The notes: generated by a model from the sequence alone, not told the origin. Shown: positions 12,003 through 21,481, numbered from the stretch's first letter. The stretch is DNA of 32,288 bases from Geodermatophilus chilensis (GCF_002802985.1 NZ_NVPT01000045.1:1-32288), one strand, 5' to 3'. Numbers and translations are program-made.

Positions 12003-12959
12003 ATGGGGTCCTACCTGGTCCGGCGGGTCGGCACGTCGGCGCTGGTGCTGCTCCTGGCCAGCATCGTGGTCTTCGTCGGCGTGCGGGCGCTGCCGGGTGA
12101 TGCCGCCCTCGCCCTCGCCGGTGAGGAACGCGACCCGGCAGCGCTGGCGGAGATCCGCGAGAAGTACGGGCTCAACGACCCGATCGTGGTGCAGTACCTC
12201 CGCTATCTCGGCAACTCGCTGCAGGGCGACCTGGGCTTCTCCACGCGTACGGGTCTGGACGTCAGTCAGATCATCGTCGACCGGCTGCCCGTCACGCTGG
12301 AGCTCGCGCTCCTGTCGCTGCTGGTCGGACTGCTCATCGGGATTCCGGCGGGCATCGTCGCGGCGCTCAGGCGGGGGAGCTGGCCCGACAACGTGAGCAA
12401 CGGTTTCGGCCTGCTCGGACTGTCCATCCCGAACTTCTGGCTCGGACTGGTGCTGATCCTCGTGGTCTCCGTGCAGCTGAGACTGTTGCCGGCGTCGGGG
12501 TACGTCCCGCTGCTCGAGAACCCGGTCCAGAACCTGCAGCGGATGGTCCTGCCCGCCATCGTTCTCGGGACGGGGCTCTCAGCGGTGCTGATGCGGCAGA
12601 TGCGCTCGGCGATGCTGGAGACGATGTCGGCAGACTATGTGCGCACCGCCCGGTCCAAAGGCCTGTCCGAGAGGCAGGTGGTGCTGGTGCACGCGCTGCG
12701 CAACAGCCTGATCACCGTGGTGACGGTCCTCGGGCTGCAGCTCGGTGCCCTCATCTCCGGGGCGGTGATCACCGAGCAGATCTTCGTCATCCCCGGGTTC
12801 GGCAAGCTCATCGTCGACGGCGTGTTCACCCGCGACTATCCGGTCATCCAGGGTGTCGCTCTGGTGACCGTCTTCGGGTACGTCCTGGTGAACCTGCTCG
12901 TCGACCTGACGTACTCCTTCCTCAACCCCCGGATCCGTGTCAGCGGAGCCGCCTCGTGA
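12003..12959 (+). CDS. ABC transporter permease, DppB/OppB type
   Basis: This encodes a 318-residue inner-membrane permease with about six transmembrane segments. The N-terminus (SYLVRRVGTSALVLLLASIV) and the early NDPIVVQYLRYLGNSLQGDLGFS periplasmic region are diagnostic of the DppB/OppB family. The EAA coupling loop for the ATPases is at MSADYVRTARSKGLSERQVV, and the C-terminus is the usual LVNLLVDLTYSFLNPRIR. It starts 33 nt after the receptor gene stop, and its end overlaps the next permease gene by 4 nt (GTGA). It forms the translocation pore together with the DppC-type partner. Confidence 0.92.
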   Translation: MGSYLVRRVGTSALVLLLASIVVFVGVRALPGDAALALAGEERDPAALAEIREKYGLNDPIVVQYLRYLGNSLQGDLGFSTRTGLDVSQIIVDRLPVTLELALLSLLVGLLIGIPAGIVAALRRGSWPDNVSNGFGLLGLSIPNFWLGLVLILVVSVQLRLLPASGYVPLLENPVQNLQRMVLPAIVLGTGLSAVLMRQMRSAMLETMSADYVRTARSKGLSERQVVLVHALRNSLITVVTVLGLQLGALISGAVITEQIFVIPGFGKLIVDGVFTRDYPVIQGVALVTVFGYVLVNLLVDLTYSFLNPRIRVSGAAS

Positions 12960-13852
12960 CCGTCGCCTCGGCCCCCATGGCCCAGCCGGGTCCCGCCCTG
13001 CCCGTACCACCACCGCCGCAGCGCCGAGGCCGGCGCCTGGTGAGACGGTTCCTCCGCCGGCGGCTGTCGGTCTTCGGGCTCGCCGTCCTCGTGCTCATCG
13101 TCGCTCTCGCGTTGTTCGCTCCGGTGTTCGGCGATCCGGGCGCCAACGACTTCGCCGCGGTCCTGCAGCCCCCGTCGGCGCAGCACCCGCTCGGCACCGA
13201 CGACCTGGGGCGCGACACCCTCGCCCGCATCGCGCACGGCGCCCGGGTGTCGATGCAGGCCGGCGTCCTGGCCACGCTGCTCGCCATGGCGGTCGGCGTG
13301 CCGCTTGGACTGATCGCCGGCTACTACCGGGGCTGGGCCGACCTGGTGATCAGCCGGACCACCGACCTGCTGCTCGCCTTCCCGTTCCTGATCCTCGCGG
13401 TCGGACTGGCGGCCATCCTGGGGCCGTCCCTGCGCAACGTCGTCATCGCGCTCGGCATCAGCGCGCTGCCCAGTTTCATCCGCGTCACCCGCGGCGAGGT
13501 GCTCGGCCTTCGCGAACAGGACTACGTCGCCGGGGCGATCGCCGACGGCGCACGAGACGTGCGGATCCTGCGGCGTTACATCCTGCCCAACGCCATCAGC
13601 CCCCTGCTCGTGCAAGCGACCGTCACCATCCCGGAGGCCATCATCGGCGAGTCGGTGCTCTCCTTCCTCGGCCTGGGCGTGCAGCCGCCGACGCCGTCCT
13701 GGGGAACCATGCTCTCGGCCGCGCAGAGCTTCCTCAGCCAGGCGCCGCTGCTCGCGGTGTTCCCCGGCGTCGCCATCGCCCTTGCCGCCCTGTCGTTCAA
13801 CCTCGTCGGTGACGGACTGCGCGACACCCTCGACCCGAAGGCGACGCGATGA
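12956..13852 (+). CDS. ABC transporter permease, DppC/OppC type
   Basis: This encodes a 298-residue permease and heterodimer partner of the preceding DppB-type protein. It has a cytoplasmic Pro/Arg-rich N-terminal stretch, then TM1 (LSVFGLAVLVLIVALALFAP). The family motif HPLGTDDLGRDTLARIAHGARVS follows, and the EAA loop reads LREQDYVAGAIADGARDVRIL. The C-terminal LSFNLVGDGLRDTLDPK is the hallmark end of DppC. GTG 12956 overlaps the upstream stop, and the next gene begins at ATG 13849 in an ATGA overlap. This tight coupling supports equal synthesis of the membrane subunits. Confidence 0.92.
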   Translation: MTVASAPMAQPGPALPVPPPPQRRGRRLVRRFLRRRLSVFGLAVLVLIVALALFAPVFGDPGANDFAAVLQPPSAQHPLGTDDLGRDTLARIAHGARVSMQAGVLATLLAMAVGVPLGLIAGYYRGWADLVISRTTDLLLAFPFLILAVGLAAILGPSLRNVVIALGISALPSFIRVTRGEVLGLREQDYVAGAIADGARDVRILRRYILPNAISPLLVQATVTIPEAIIGESVLSFLGLGVQPPTPSWGTMLSAAQSFLSQAPLLAVFPGVAIALAALSFNLVGDGLRDTLDPKATR

Positions 13853-14874
13853 CGAGCTCTCTCGACCTGCCCGTGCAGGTAGGACCGGCGAACGACCCCC
13901 TGCTGAGCGTCGATGACCTGAGGGTCCGGTTCGCCAGCGAGGACGGCCCTGTGTACGCCGTCAACGGCGTGTCCTTCGAGCTCGGTGCCAGCGAGGTCCT
14001 CGCCATCGTGGGCGAGTCAGGCTGCGGCAAGTCGGTGACGGCCATGGCGATCCCCGGCCTGCTGCCTCCCACCGCGACGGTCGAAGGCAGCATCCGCCTC
14101 GCCGGCGTCGACCTGCTGTCGCTCAGCCCCAAGGAGCTGCGCGAGGTCCGGGGCAAGGACATCAGCTTCGTGTTCCAGGAACCGATGACCAGCCTCAACC
14201 CTGCCTTCACCGTCGGGCGGCAGATCCGTGAGGTCCTCCAGCGGCACGAGGGCCTGTCGAAGCGAGCCGCTCAGCAGCGCGCGGTCGAGCTGCTCGAACT
14301 CGTGCGCATCCCCGCACCGCAGCGCCGGGTGGACGAGTACCCGCACCAGCTGTCCGGGGGGATGCGGCAACGCGTCATGATCGCGATGGGCGTGGCATGC
14401 GGACCGAAGGTCCTCATCGCGGACGAGCCCACCACTGCCCTCGATGTCACGATCCAGGCCGGTGTCCTCGACATCATGCGCGACCTGCGCACCGAGCTCA
14501 GCACCGCGATCATCCTCATCACCCACGACCTCGGCGTCGTCGCCGACCTGGCCGACCGCGTCGTCGTGATGTACGCCGGCATGCCGGTGGAAGAGGCCGA
14601 GATCCACGAGCTGTTCGCGCATCCGCAGCATCCCTACACCAACGGCCTGCTCCGGGCGATCCCGCACCGGGAGAAGGGCGTCGAGGAGGTGGCCCGCAGC
14701 CGGCTCGCCGAGATCCCGGGGCTCGTGCCGTCGCTGCGGTCCGAGCCCGACCTGTGCCCGTTCGCACCGCGCTGCCCGCGCTCCACGGAGATCTGCGTGT
14801 CGCTACGCCCGCCGCTGGAGCCCACGAGACCGCACCACCCCACGGCCTGCTATCACCCCGGGGAGGACTCGTGA
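13849..14874 (+). CDS. ABC transporter ATP-binding protein, DppD/OppD type
   Basis: This encodes a 341-residue ATPase. Walker A is GESGCGKS (55-62), the Q-loop reads FVFQEPMTSLNP, the ABC signature is LSGGMRQRV and Walker B is VLIADEPTTALD. The switch His is in LITHDLGVV. The C-terminal oligopeptide-transporter domain has four Cys in the pattern C-x5-C-x6-C-x17-C (CPFAPRC ... C ... C). In structurally characterised DppD/OppD proteins the equivalent Cys hold a 4Fe-4S cluster, so one may be present here. The gene overlaps both neighbours by 4 nt. It pairs with the DppF-type ATPase encoded next. Confidence 0.92.
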   Translation: MTSSLDLPVQVGPANDPLLSVDDLRVRFASEDGPVYAVNGVSFELGASEVLAIVGESGCGKSVTAMAIPGLLPPTATVEGSIRLAGVDLLSLSPKELREVRGKDISFVFQEPMTSLNPAFTVGRQIREVLQRHEGLSKRAAQQRAVELLELVRIPAPQRRVDEYPHQLSGGMRQRVMIAMGVACGPKVLIADEPTTALDVTIQAGVLDIMRDLRTELSTAIILITHDLGVVADLADRVVVMYAGMPVEEAEIHELFAHPQHPYTNGLLRAIPHREKGVEEVARSRLAEIPGLVPSLRSEPDLCPFAPRCPRSTEICVSLRPPLEPTRPHHPTACYHPGEDS

Positions 14875-15947
14875 CGGGCGCAGCCGCGCGGTATGACGGC
14901 CCCGTGCTGGAGGTCACCGACCTCGTCAAGCACTTCTCGACCGGATCGGGGGTCCGCAGCGGCTCGGGTGTCGTGCGCGCCGTGGACGGCGTCTCGTTCA
15001 CCATCGGCCCGGGCGAGATCCTCGGTCTCGTCGGCGAGTCGGGCAGTGGCAAGTCGACGGTCGGCCGCTGCGTCACCCGCCTGGTCGAGCCGACGTCGGG
15101 CAGCATCAAGTTGCTCGGTACGGAGATCTCGCACCTGTCCCGGCGGGCGATGCGGCCGTTGCGCCGGCAGGTGCACATCGTCTTCCAGGACCCGTACTCC
15201 TCGCTGAACCCGCGACTGACCATCGGGCAGATCGTCGGCGAGCCGATGCGGCTGCACCGGACCGCATCCGGCAAGGAGCTGGACCGCCGGGTGGCGGAGA
15301 TGCTCGAGAAGTGCGGGTTGCGGTCCGAGCTGCGTGATCGCTACCCGCACGAGCTGTCCGGCGGGCAGCGCCAGCGCGTCGGGCTGGCGCGTGCGCTGGC
15401 TCTCGAGCCGAGCCTGGTCATCGCCGACGAGCCGGTGTCCGCACTCGACGTGAGTGTCCAGGCCTCCATCCTCAACCTCATCACCGACCTGCAGCGTGAC
15501 ATGGGCTTCTCGTGCCTTTTCATCACGCACGACCTGTCGGTGGTCGAGTACATCAGCGACGAGATCGCCGTGATGTACCTCGGCAAGATCGTGGAGAAGA
15601 CCTCACGGGAGCGGCTGTTCCGGGACCCGCAGATGCCGTACACGCAGTCACTGCTCACGGCCGCCCCCGTCCCCGACCCGGTGGTGCAGCGCGCCCGGAC
15701 CCGTGTCGTGCTCCGCGGCGACATCCCCAGCCCGCTGGATCCGCCGTCGGGTTGTCCGTTCCACACCCGCTGCCCCGTCGCGGTCGACCGCTGCACCGTC
15801 GAGGTCCCGCCGCTGGTGGGCGTGACCTCCCCCGACCACCTTGTCGCGTGTCACCTCGTCGACCGCGACACCGGTGCACCGGATGTCCCTGCCGCGGCCG
15901 CCGCGCAGGGATCGGTGGAGACCGCCTTGCCGCACGGCGCCGTCTGA
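14871..15947 (+). CDS. ABC transporter ATP-binding protein, DppF/OppF type
   Basis: This encodes a 358-residue ATPase. Walker A is GESGSGKS (55-62), the Q-loop is VFQDPYSSLNP, the signature is LSGGQRQRVGLARAL and Walker B is LVIADEPVSALD. The switch His is in FITHDLSVV. The C-terminal domain keeps four Cys (C-x5-C-x6-C-x18-C), like the partner ATPase. I set the start at GTG 14871, which overlaps the preceding stop (GTGA). The frame is open further upstream to 14397, but that part is a shadow inside dppD. A Pro/Ala-rich tail of about 20 residues extends past the last Cys. With the other four genes the importer is complete and appears functional. Confidence 0.92.
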   Translation: MTGAAARYDGPVLEVTDLVKHFSTGSGVRSGSGVVRAVDGVSFTIGPGEILGLVGESGSGKSTVGRCVTRLVEPTSGSIKLLGTEISHLSRRAMRPLRRQVHIVFQDPYSSLNPRLTIGQIVGEPMRLHRTASGKELDRRVAEMLEKCGLRSELRDRYPHELSGGQRQRVGLARALALEPSLVIADEPVSALDVSVQASILNLITDLQRDMGFSCLFITHDLSVVEYISDEIAVMYLGKIVEKTSRERLFRDPQMPYTQSLLTAAPVPDPVVQRARTRVVLRGDIPSPLDPPSGCPFHTRCPVAVDRCTVEVPPLVGVTSPDHLVACHLVDRDTGAPDVPAAAAAQGSVETALPHGAV

Positions 15948-16019
15948 ACCGGCAGTCCCACCAGATCGGCCTGGCCACGTCGCCGCCTGGCCGCGTACCC
16001 CGACGGGGAAGGAATCCTC

Positions 16020-17810
16020 ATGATGTTCACGACCCGCCCCGAGCTGTCGGGCACCCACGGCATGGTGGCCTCGACGCACTGGCTCGCCAGCGCGGCCGGG
16101 ATGGCCGTTCTCGAGCGCGGCGGGAACGCGGTCGACGCCGCGGTCGCCGCAGGCTTCCTGCTGCAGGTCGTCGAGCCCCATCTGAACGGTCCCGGCGGTG
16201 ATGTTCCCATCCTGGTCGCGGACCCGGCCGGGCCGGTGCAGGTCTACTGCGGGCAGGGCCCCACTCCGTCCGCGGCCAGCATCGAGCGTTACCACGATCT
16301 CGGCCTCGATCTCGTCCCCGGCAGTGGTCTGCTGGCCGCGGTCGTTCCCGGCGCCTTCGGTGCCTGGACCCTCCTGCTCGAGCAGCACGGAACATGGCGG
16401 CTCCGCGACGTCCTCCAGCCCGCCATCGGCTATGCCGACACGGGGTTCCCGCTGCTACCGAGCACCGTGGCCACGATCCGGACGGTGGAGACGCTCTTCC
16501 GGGACCACTGGCCGACGTCGGCTGCCACGTACCTGACGTCCGGCGGCCCGCCGATGGCCGGGTCCCGCTTCCGCAACCCTGCGTTGGCCGACACGTACCG
16601 CCGCGTCCTGGCGGAGGCGGAGGCAGCGGCTCCTGGCCGCGAAGGCCAGCTGGTGGCCGCGCGCGAGGCCTTCTACCGCGGCTTCGTCGCCGAGGCGATG
16701 GCGCGGTGGTGCGCGACGCAGGAGGTGATGGACACGTCGGGACGACGCCACCGGGGGCTGCTCGAGGGCGACGATCTCGCGCGCTGGGAGCCGACCGTCG
16801 AGGAGCCGGTGTCGATCGACTACGCCGGCCTGACCATCTACAAGACCGGTCCCTGGGGTCAGGGGCCGGTGATGCTGCAGCAACTGCAGTTGCTGTCCGG
16901 CTTCGACCTGCAGGCCATGGGTCACCTGTCGGTCGACTGGATCCACACCGTCGTGGAGTGCGCGAAGCTCGCCTTCGCCGACCGGGAAGCCTGGTACGGC
17001 GACCCCGAACACGTCGATGTCCCGCTCGACGGGTTGCTGTCCGCGTCGTATGCCGACGAGCGGCGGGCGCTGGTGGACGAGGAAGCGTCCTACGACTTGC
17101 GCCCGGGAAGCCCGCACGGGCGCCCCCCACGGATGCCGGGCGGCATCGAGGGTGGCGGCGCCCGTCCGGCGGTGACCGCTGACGGTGCGGGCGAGCCCAC
17201 GGTTCTCGGCGACGGGACCACCCGGGGCGACACCTGCCACGTCGATGTCGTCGACCGCAACGGGATGATGGTCTCGGCCACGCCCAGCGGCGGCTGGCTG
17301 CAGAGTTCGCCCGTGATCCCGGAGCTCGGCTTCTGCCTCGGTTCACGGGCACAGATGCTGTGGCTCGAGCCCGGCCTGCCGTCGTCGATGGCGGGGAACA
17401 AGCGCCCCCGCACCACGCTGAGCCCCTCGCTGGCGACCCGGGACGGCGTCCCCTACCTCGCCTTCGGAACACCGGGCGGTGACCAGCAGGACCAGTGGTC
17501 GCCGACGTTCCTGCTGGCGCACGTGCACGGCCGTCTGGACCTGCAGGCGGCCATCGACGCGCCGATGTTCCACACCAACCACTTCCCGAGTTCCTTCTAC
17601 CCGCGCCAGGCGTCGCCGGGACAGCTCCTCACCGAGGGGCGCCTCCCCGCCGACGTCGTCGCCGGCCTGCGGGCCCGCGGACACGACGTGGACGTCGTCG
17701 GGGACTGGTCGCAGGGCCGCTTGTCGGCCGCCGGCCGCGACCCGGAGACGGGGTTCCTGAAGGCCGCCGCCAACCCGCGCGGCATGCAGGGCTACGCGGT
17801 CGGGAGGTGA
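16020..17810 (+). CDS. Gamma-glutamyltransferase-family Ntn hydrolase, substrate unknown
   Basis: This encodes a 596-residue GGT-family precursor expected to cleave itself before a Thr that becomes the N-terminal nucleophile. The small-subunit start is visible as GDTCHVDVVDRNG, with T405 as the likely nucleophile. The family N-terminal part is clear (ASTHWLASAAGMAVLERGGN, VVEPHLNGPGGD), and KRPRTTLSPSL and FGTPGGDQQDQW match the oxyanion and substrate loops. Compared from memory with E. coli GGT, the gamma-glutamyl-binding Arg in the DFREMAP region is replaced (YCGQGPTPSA), the Asp of the NQMDDF segment is missing, and the RPLSSM Ser pair reads RPRTTL. No signal peptide is evident, so the protein is probably cytoplasmic. 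It likely hydrolyses an amide in the compound brought in by the adjacent importer. The start ATG follows GGGGAAGGAA (16005-16014). Confidence 0.85.
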   Translation: MMFTTRPELSGTHGMVASTHWLASAAGMAVLERGGNAVDAAVAAGFLLQVVEPHLNGPGGDVPILVADPAGPVQVYCGQGPTPSAASIERYHDLGLDLVPGSGLLAAVVPGAFGAWTLLLEQHGTWRLRDVLQPAIGYADTGFPLLPSTVATIRTVETLFRDHWPTSAATYLTSGGPPMAGSRFRNPALADTYRRVLAEAEAAAPGREGQLVAAREAFYRGFVAEAMARWCATQEVMDTSGRRHRGLLEGDDLARWEPTVEEPVSIDYAGLTIYKTGPWGQGPVMLQQLQLLSGFDLQAMGHLSVDWIHTVVECAKLAFADREAWYGDPEHVDVPLDGLLSASYADERRALVDEEASYDLRPGSPHGRPPRMPGGIEGGGARPAVTADGAGEPTVLGDGTTRGDTCHVDVVDRNGMMVSATPSGGWLQSSPVIPELGFCLGSRAQMLWLEPGLPSSMAGNKRPRTTLSPSLATRDGVPYLAFGTPGGDQQDQWSPTFLLAHVHGRLDLQAAIDAPMFHTNHFPSSFYPRQASPGQLLTEGRLPADVVAGLRARGHDVDVVGDWSQGRLSAAGRDPETGFLKAAANPRGMQGYAVGR

Positions 17811-17859
17811 CGCCGAGACGGCGGGGCTGCTCGCCGGCGCGGGACTGCTCGCCGGTGGC

Positions 17860-18564
17860 GTGAACGCGGTCGCGGGCGGGGGCTCGCTGATCTCGTTCCC
17901 GGCGCTGCTCGCGGCTGGCTACCCGGCCGTCACGGCAAATGTGACGAACACCGTCGCACTGTTCCCCGGCTACGCCGGGAGTGTGGCGGGGGGCCGGCCC
18001 GAGCTCGAGGGGCAGGGCGCGCGGGTGCGGGCGGTCGGCGTGACCAGCATTGTCGGTGCCGTCGCCGGGTCCGTCCTCCTGCTGACGACCTCGAGCGAGG
18101 TGTTCCGCGCCGTCGTGCCGTTCCTCATCCTGCTGGCCTGCGCGCTGTTGATGCTCCAGCCCCGGCTGGCCCGCCTCGTCCAGCGCGGGACCGGCTCGCG
18201 GACCGCACATCGCTCACCGAACTTGCAGTTGAGTGTTCTGCTCGCCGCTGTCTACGGCGCCTACTTCGGGGCGGGCCTCGGCGTGCTGCTGCTCGGCGTC
18301 CTCGGGATCTTCCTGGCCGAACAGCTCCGCCACATCAATGCGCTGAAGAACTTCCTGTCCCTGCTCATCAACGCCGTTGCGCTCGTCGCCTTCGGCGTCT
18401 TCGGCCCGGTCGCATGGGAAGCCGTCCTCGTCGTCGCCGCAGCCTCGCTCGCCGGCGGCTACCTCGGCGCTCGGACAGCGCGGCGCATTCCCTCGTCGCT
18501 GCTGCGTGCCGCGGTGGTGGCATACGGCGTCGTCGTCTCCGTCATACTCCTGGTCGACGGTTGA
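17860..18564 (+). CDS. TauE/SafE family membrane exporter (anion permease), start uncertain
   Basis: This encodes a membrane protein of at least 234 residues from the TauE/SafE (DUF81) family, which exports sulfite, sulfoacetate or other small organic anions. The diagnostic first repeat VNAVAGGGSLISFPALLAAG and its TANVTNTVALFPGY partner are present. The second repeat has YGAYFGAGLGVLLLGVLGIF and LRHINALKNFLSLLINAVAL. About eight hydrophobic segments are expected. GTG 17860 is the first canonical start in frame but cuts into TM1. The coding sense continues upstream as TAGLLAGAGLLAGG, so translation probably starts earlier. A GTG at 17807 overlaps the hydrolase stop as GTGA but is one base out of frame. 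Either a base is missing in the assembly or a CTG is used. Its place at the end of the operon suggests it exports a breakdown product. Confidence 0.82.
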   Translation: MNAVAGGGSLISFPALLAAGYPAVTANVTNTVALFPGYAGSVAGGRPELEGQGARVRAVGVTSIVGAVAGSVLLLTTSSEVFRAVVPFLILLACALLMLQPRLARLVQRGTGSRTAHRSPNLQLSVLLAAVYGAYFGAGLGVLLLGVLGIFLAEQLRHINALKNFLSLLINAVALVAFGVFGPVAWEAVLVVAAASLAGGYLGARTARRIPSSLLRAAVVAYGVVVSVILLVDG

Positions 18565-18665
18565 GCCCGTCCTTGTCCACCGTCGACGGCCTCGTGCAGG
18601 GGAGGCGCGGTGGGTACGGGTTCTGAACGCCCGGCGACGTCGGCACCTCGGGCAGACTGACCGCC

Positions 18666-19811
<1,146 letters not shown>

Positions 19812-19823
19812 AGCGGCCCGGCC

Positions 19824-21101
19824 GTGACCCCGCAGACCTCGGTGCTGGACCCGGCCGCCGTCCAGCGGCGCACCCTCGGCGTGCTCGGCGGGGCCGTGGC
19901 GCTCAGCGGTCTGGGGGTGACCGTCGGCATCACCGTCGGCGGGCTGCTGGCCCGCGACGTGGCCGGCTCCGACACCGCGGCCGGGCTCGGCACGACCGCC
20001 GGCGTGCTCGGCGCCGCGGTCGTCGCCGTCCCGCTGGCCCGGGTCAGCGACCGCGCGGGCCGGCGGGCGGGCCTGGCGGCGGGGTACGCGGTCGCCGTCC
20101 TCGGTTCCCTGGTGACGGTCGTCGCCGCGGTCGTCTCCTCGCTGCCACTGCTGCTCGTGGGCCTGTTCGCCTTCGGCGCCGCCACCGCGTGCGGGCTGCA
20201 GGCGCGCTACGCCGCCGCGGACCTGGCCGTCCCGGAGCGCCGCGGGAGGGCGTTGTCCCTGGTGGTGTGGGCGACCACGGTCGGCTCGGTGCTCGGCCCG
20301 AACCTCGCCGGCCCCGGGGAGGCGCTCGGCGACGCCCTCGGGCTGCCGCCCCTGACCGGCGCCTTCGCCGTCTCGGTGGCCGTCTTCGCCGTGGTGGCAC
20401 TCGGCCTGCTGGCCCTCCTGCGACCGGACCCCCTGCTGCTCGCGCGGCAGCTGCGCGGCGCGGGGGCGGACGCCGCACGACCACGACGGGCCACCACGGA
20501 GGCCGTCCGCGCCGTGTGGGCCGACCCCCGCGGTCGGCTCGGGCTCACCGCGGTCGTGGTCTCCCACGCGGTGATGGTCGGCGTGATGGTGATGACGCCG
20601 GTGCACATGGGCCACGCCGGGGGGACGACGCTGCGCGTCATCGGTCTGGTGATCAGCGTGCACGTCGCCGGCATGTACCTGTTCTCCCCGCTGGTCGGGC
20701 TGCTGGCCGACCGGGCCGGCCGCCGGACGACGGTCGCGGTCGGCGCGGGCCTGCTGCTGACGGCGGCCGCGCTGGCGGGGACGGCGCCGTCCGGGGCGGC
20801 CCTGCAGCTGGGCGCCGGGCTCCTGCTGCTGGGCCTGGGCTGGTCCTGCGGGCTCATCGCCGGGTCCACGCTGGTCACCGAGTCGGTCGGCGAGGGACGG
20901 CGGCCTGCCGCGCAGGGCGGCACCGACCTGCTCATGGGGCTGGGCGCCGCCCTGGCCGGGATCGCCGGGGGGCCGCTGCTCGCCCTCGGCAGCTACGGGC
21001 TGGTCGCGACGGTCTCGGCCGCGCTCGTGGTCCCGCTGCTGGTCGTGTGGGTGCGCACCAGGGAGCGCGGGGCGGCGGTGCCGGCTCAGCGGCCCCGGTA
21101 G
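19824..21101 (+). CDS. MFS transporter
   Basis: This encodes a 425-residue major facilitator with about 12 hydrophobic segments split 6+6. The family loop between TM2 and TM3 is seen as PLARVSDRAGRRAGLAAGYA, and its counterpart in the second half is LVGLLADRAGRRTTVAVGAG. The GTG 19824 start is 12 nt after the acyl-CoA dehydrogenase stop, suggesting an operon. The substrate is unknown; drug or metabolite efflux would be typical for this branch. The 3' end overlaps a short antisense open frame (21086-21193) by 16 nt. Confidence 0.88.
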   Translation: MTPQTSVLDPAAVQRRTLGVLGGAVALSGLGVTVGITVGGLLARDVAGSDTAAGLGTTAGVLGAAVVAVPLARVSDRAGRRAGLAAGYAVAVLGSLVTVVAAVVSSLPLLLVGLFAFGAATACGLQARYAAADLAVPERRGRALSLVVWATTVGSVLGPNLAGPGEALGDALGLPPLTGAFAVSVAVFAVVALGLLALLRPDPLLLARQLRGAGADAARPRRATTEAVRAVWADPRGRLGLTAVVVSHAVMVGVMVMTPVHMGHAGGTTLRVIGLVISVHVAGMYLFSPLVGLLADRAGRRTTVAVGAGLLLTAAALAGTAPSGAALQLGAGLLLLGLGWSCGLIAGSTLVTESVGEGRRPAAQGGTDLLMGLGAALAGIAGGPLLALGSYGLVATVSAALVVPLLVVWVRTRERGAAVPAQRPR

Positions 21102-21193
21102 TTCCGCCAGAGCAGGACCAGGGAGGCCAGGAGGGCCAGCGCGATCCCGATCTCGAGGACGAGGTCCAGGGTGGCCGAGCCGGTGCCGATCAC
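21086..21193 (-). CDS. Possible 35-residue single-pass membrane peptide
   Basis: The frame from GTG 21193 encodes 35 residues: a short polar start, one hydrophobic stretch (LDLVLEIGIALALLASLVLL) and a basic end (WRNYRGR). This is the layout of a small N-out, C-in membrane protein. It runs antisense and its 3' end overlaps the MFS stop by 16 nt. I know no family for it. The positive-inside tail and neat stop suggest a real gene, but in DNA this GC-rich a chance frame is possible. Confidence 0.35.
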   Translation of the reverse strand: MIGTGSATLDLVLEIGIALALLASLVLLWRNYRGR

Positions 21194-21257
21194 CGCTCCA
21201 GCGTAGGAGCTCGGAGGGCCCGGCCGACCGCTCCGCCTGCGCGCTAGCGTCGGGGTC

Positions 21258-21452
21258 GTGCGACTGCAGGACTTCTGGGCCAGGCTCCGCGACCAGTTCG
21301 GCCCCATGCGGGCCGAGAGCGTGGCCCGCGACCACGTCTTCTCCTCGCTGGGCGGGCGCAGCGCCGTCGAGGCCATCGATGCCGGCCTGCCCGTGCGCCG
21401 CGTGTGGCTGGCGATCTGCGAGGAGTTCGACGTGCCGCACAAGGAACGCTGA
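21258..21452 (+). CDS. DUF3046 family protein
   Basis: This encodes a 64-residue soluble protein. The N-terminal MRLQDFWARLRDQFG, central SVARDHVFSSLGGRSAVEAI and C-terminal VWLAICEEFDVP match the actinobacterial DUF3046 family, which is regularly encoded just upstream of recA. The start is GTG 21258. Its molecular function is not known. The LexA-type box lies downstream of this gene, so it is transcribed from a different promoter than recA. Confidence 0.88.
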   Translation: MRLQDFWARLRDQFGPMRAESVARDHVFSSLGGRSAVEAIDAGLPVRRVWLAICEEFDVPHKER

Positions 21453-21481
21453 GGCGCGGTCGCGGCGTGTCACGCTGGCAG

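Noticed and set aside
18553-18587. Inverted repeat GTCGACGGT / ACCGTCGAC around the exporter stop as an operon terminator
   Set aside because: The arms are only 9 bp around a 17-nt loop, and GTCGAC is self-complementary and common in such genomes, so the signal is weak.
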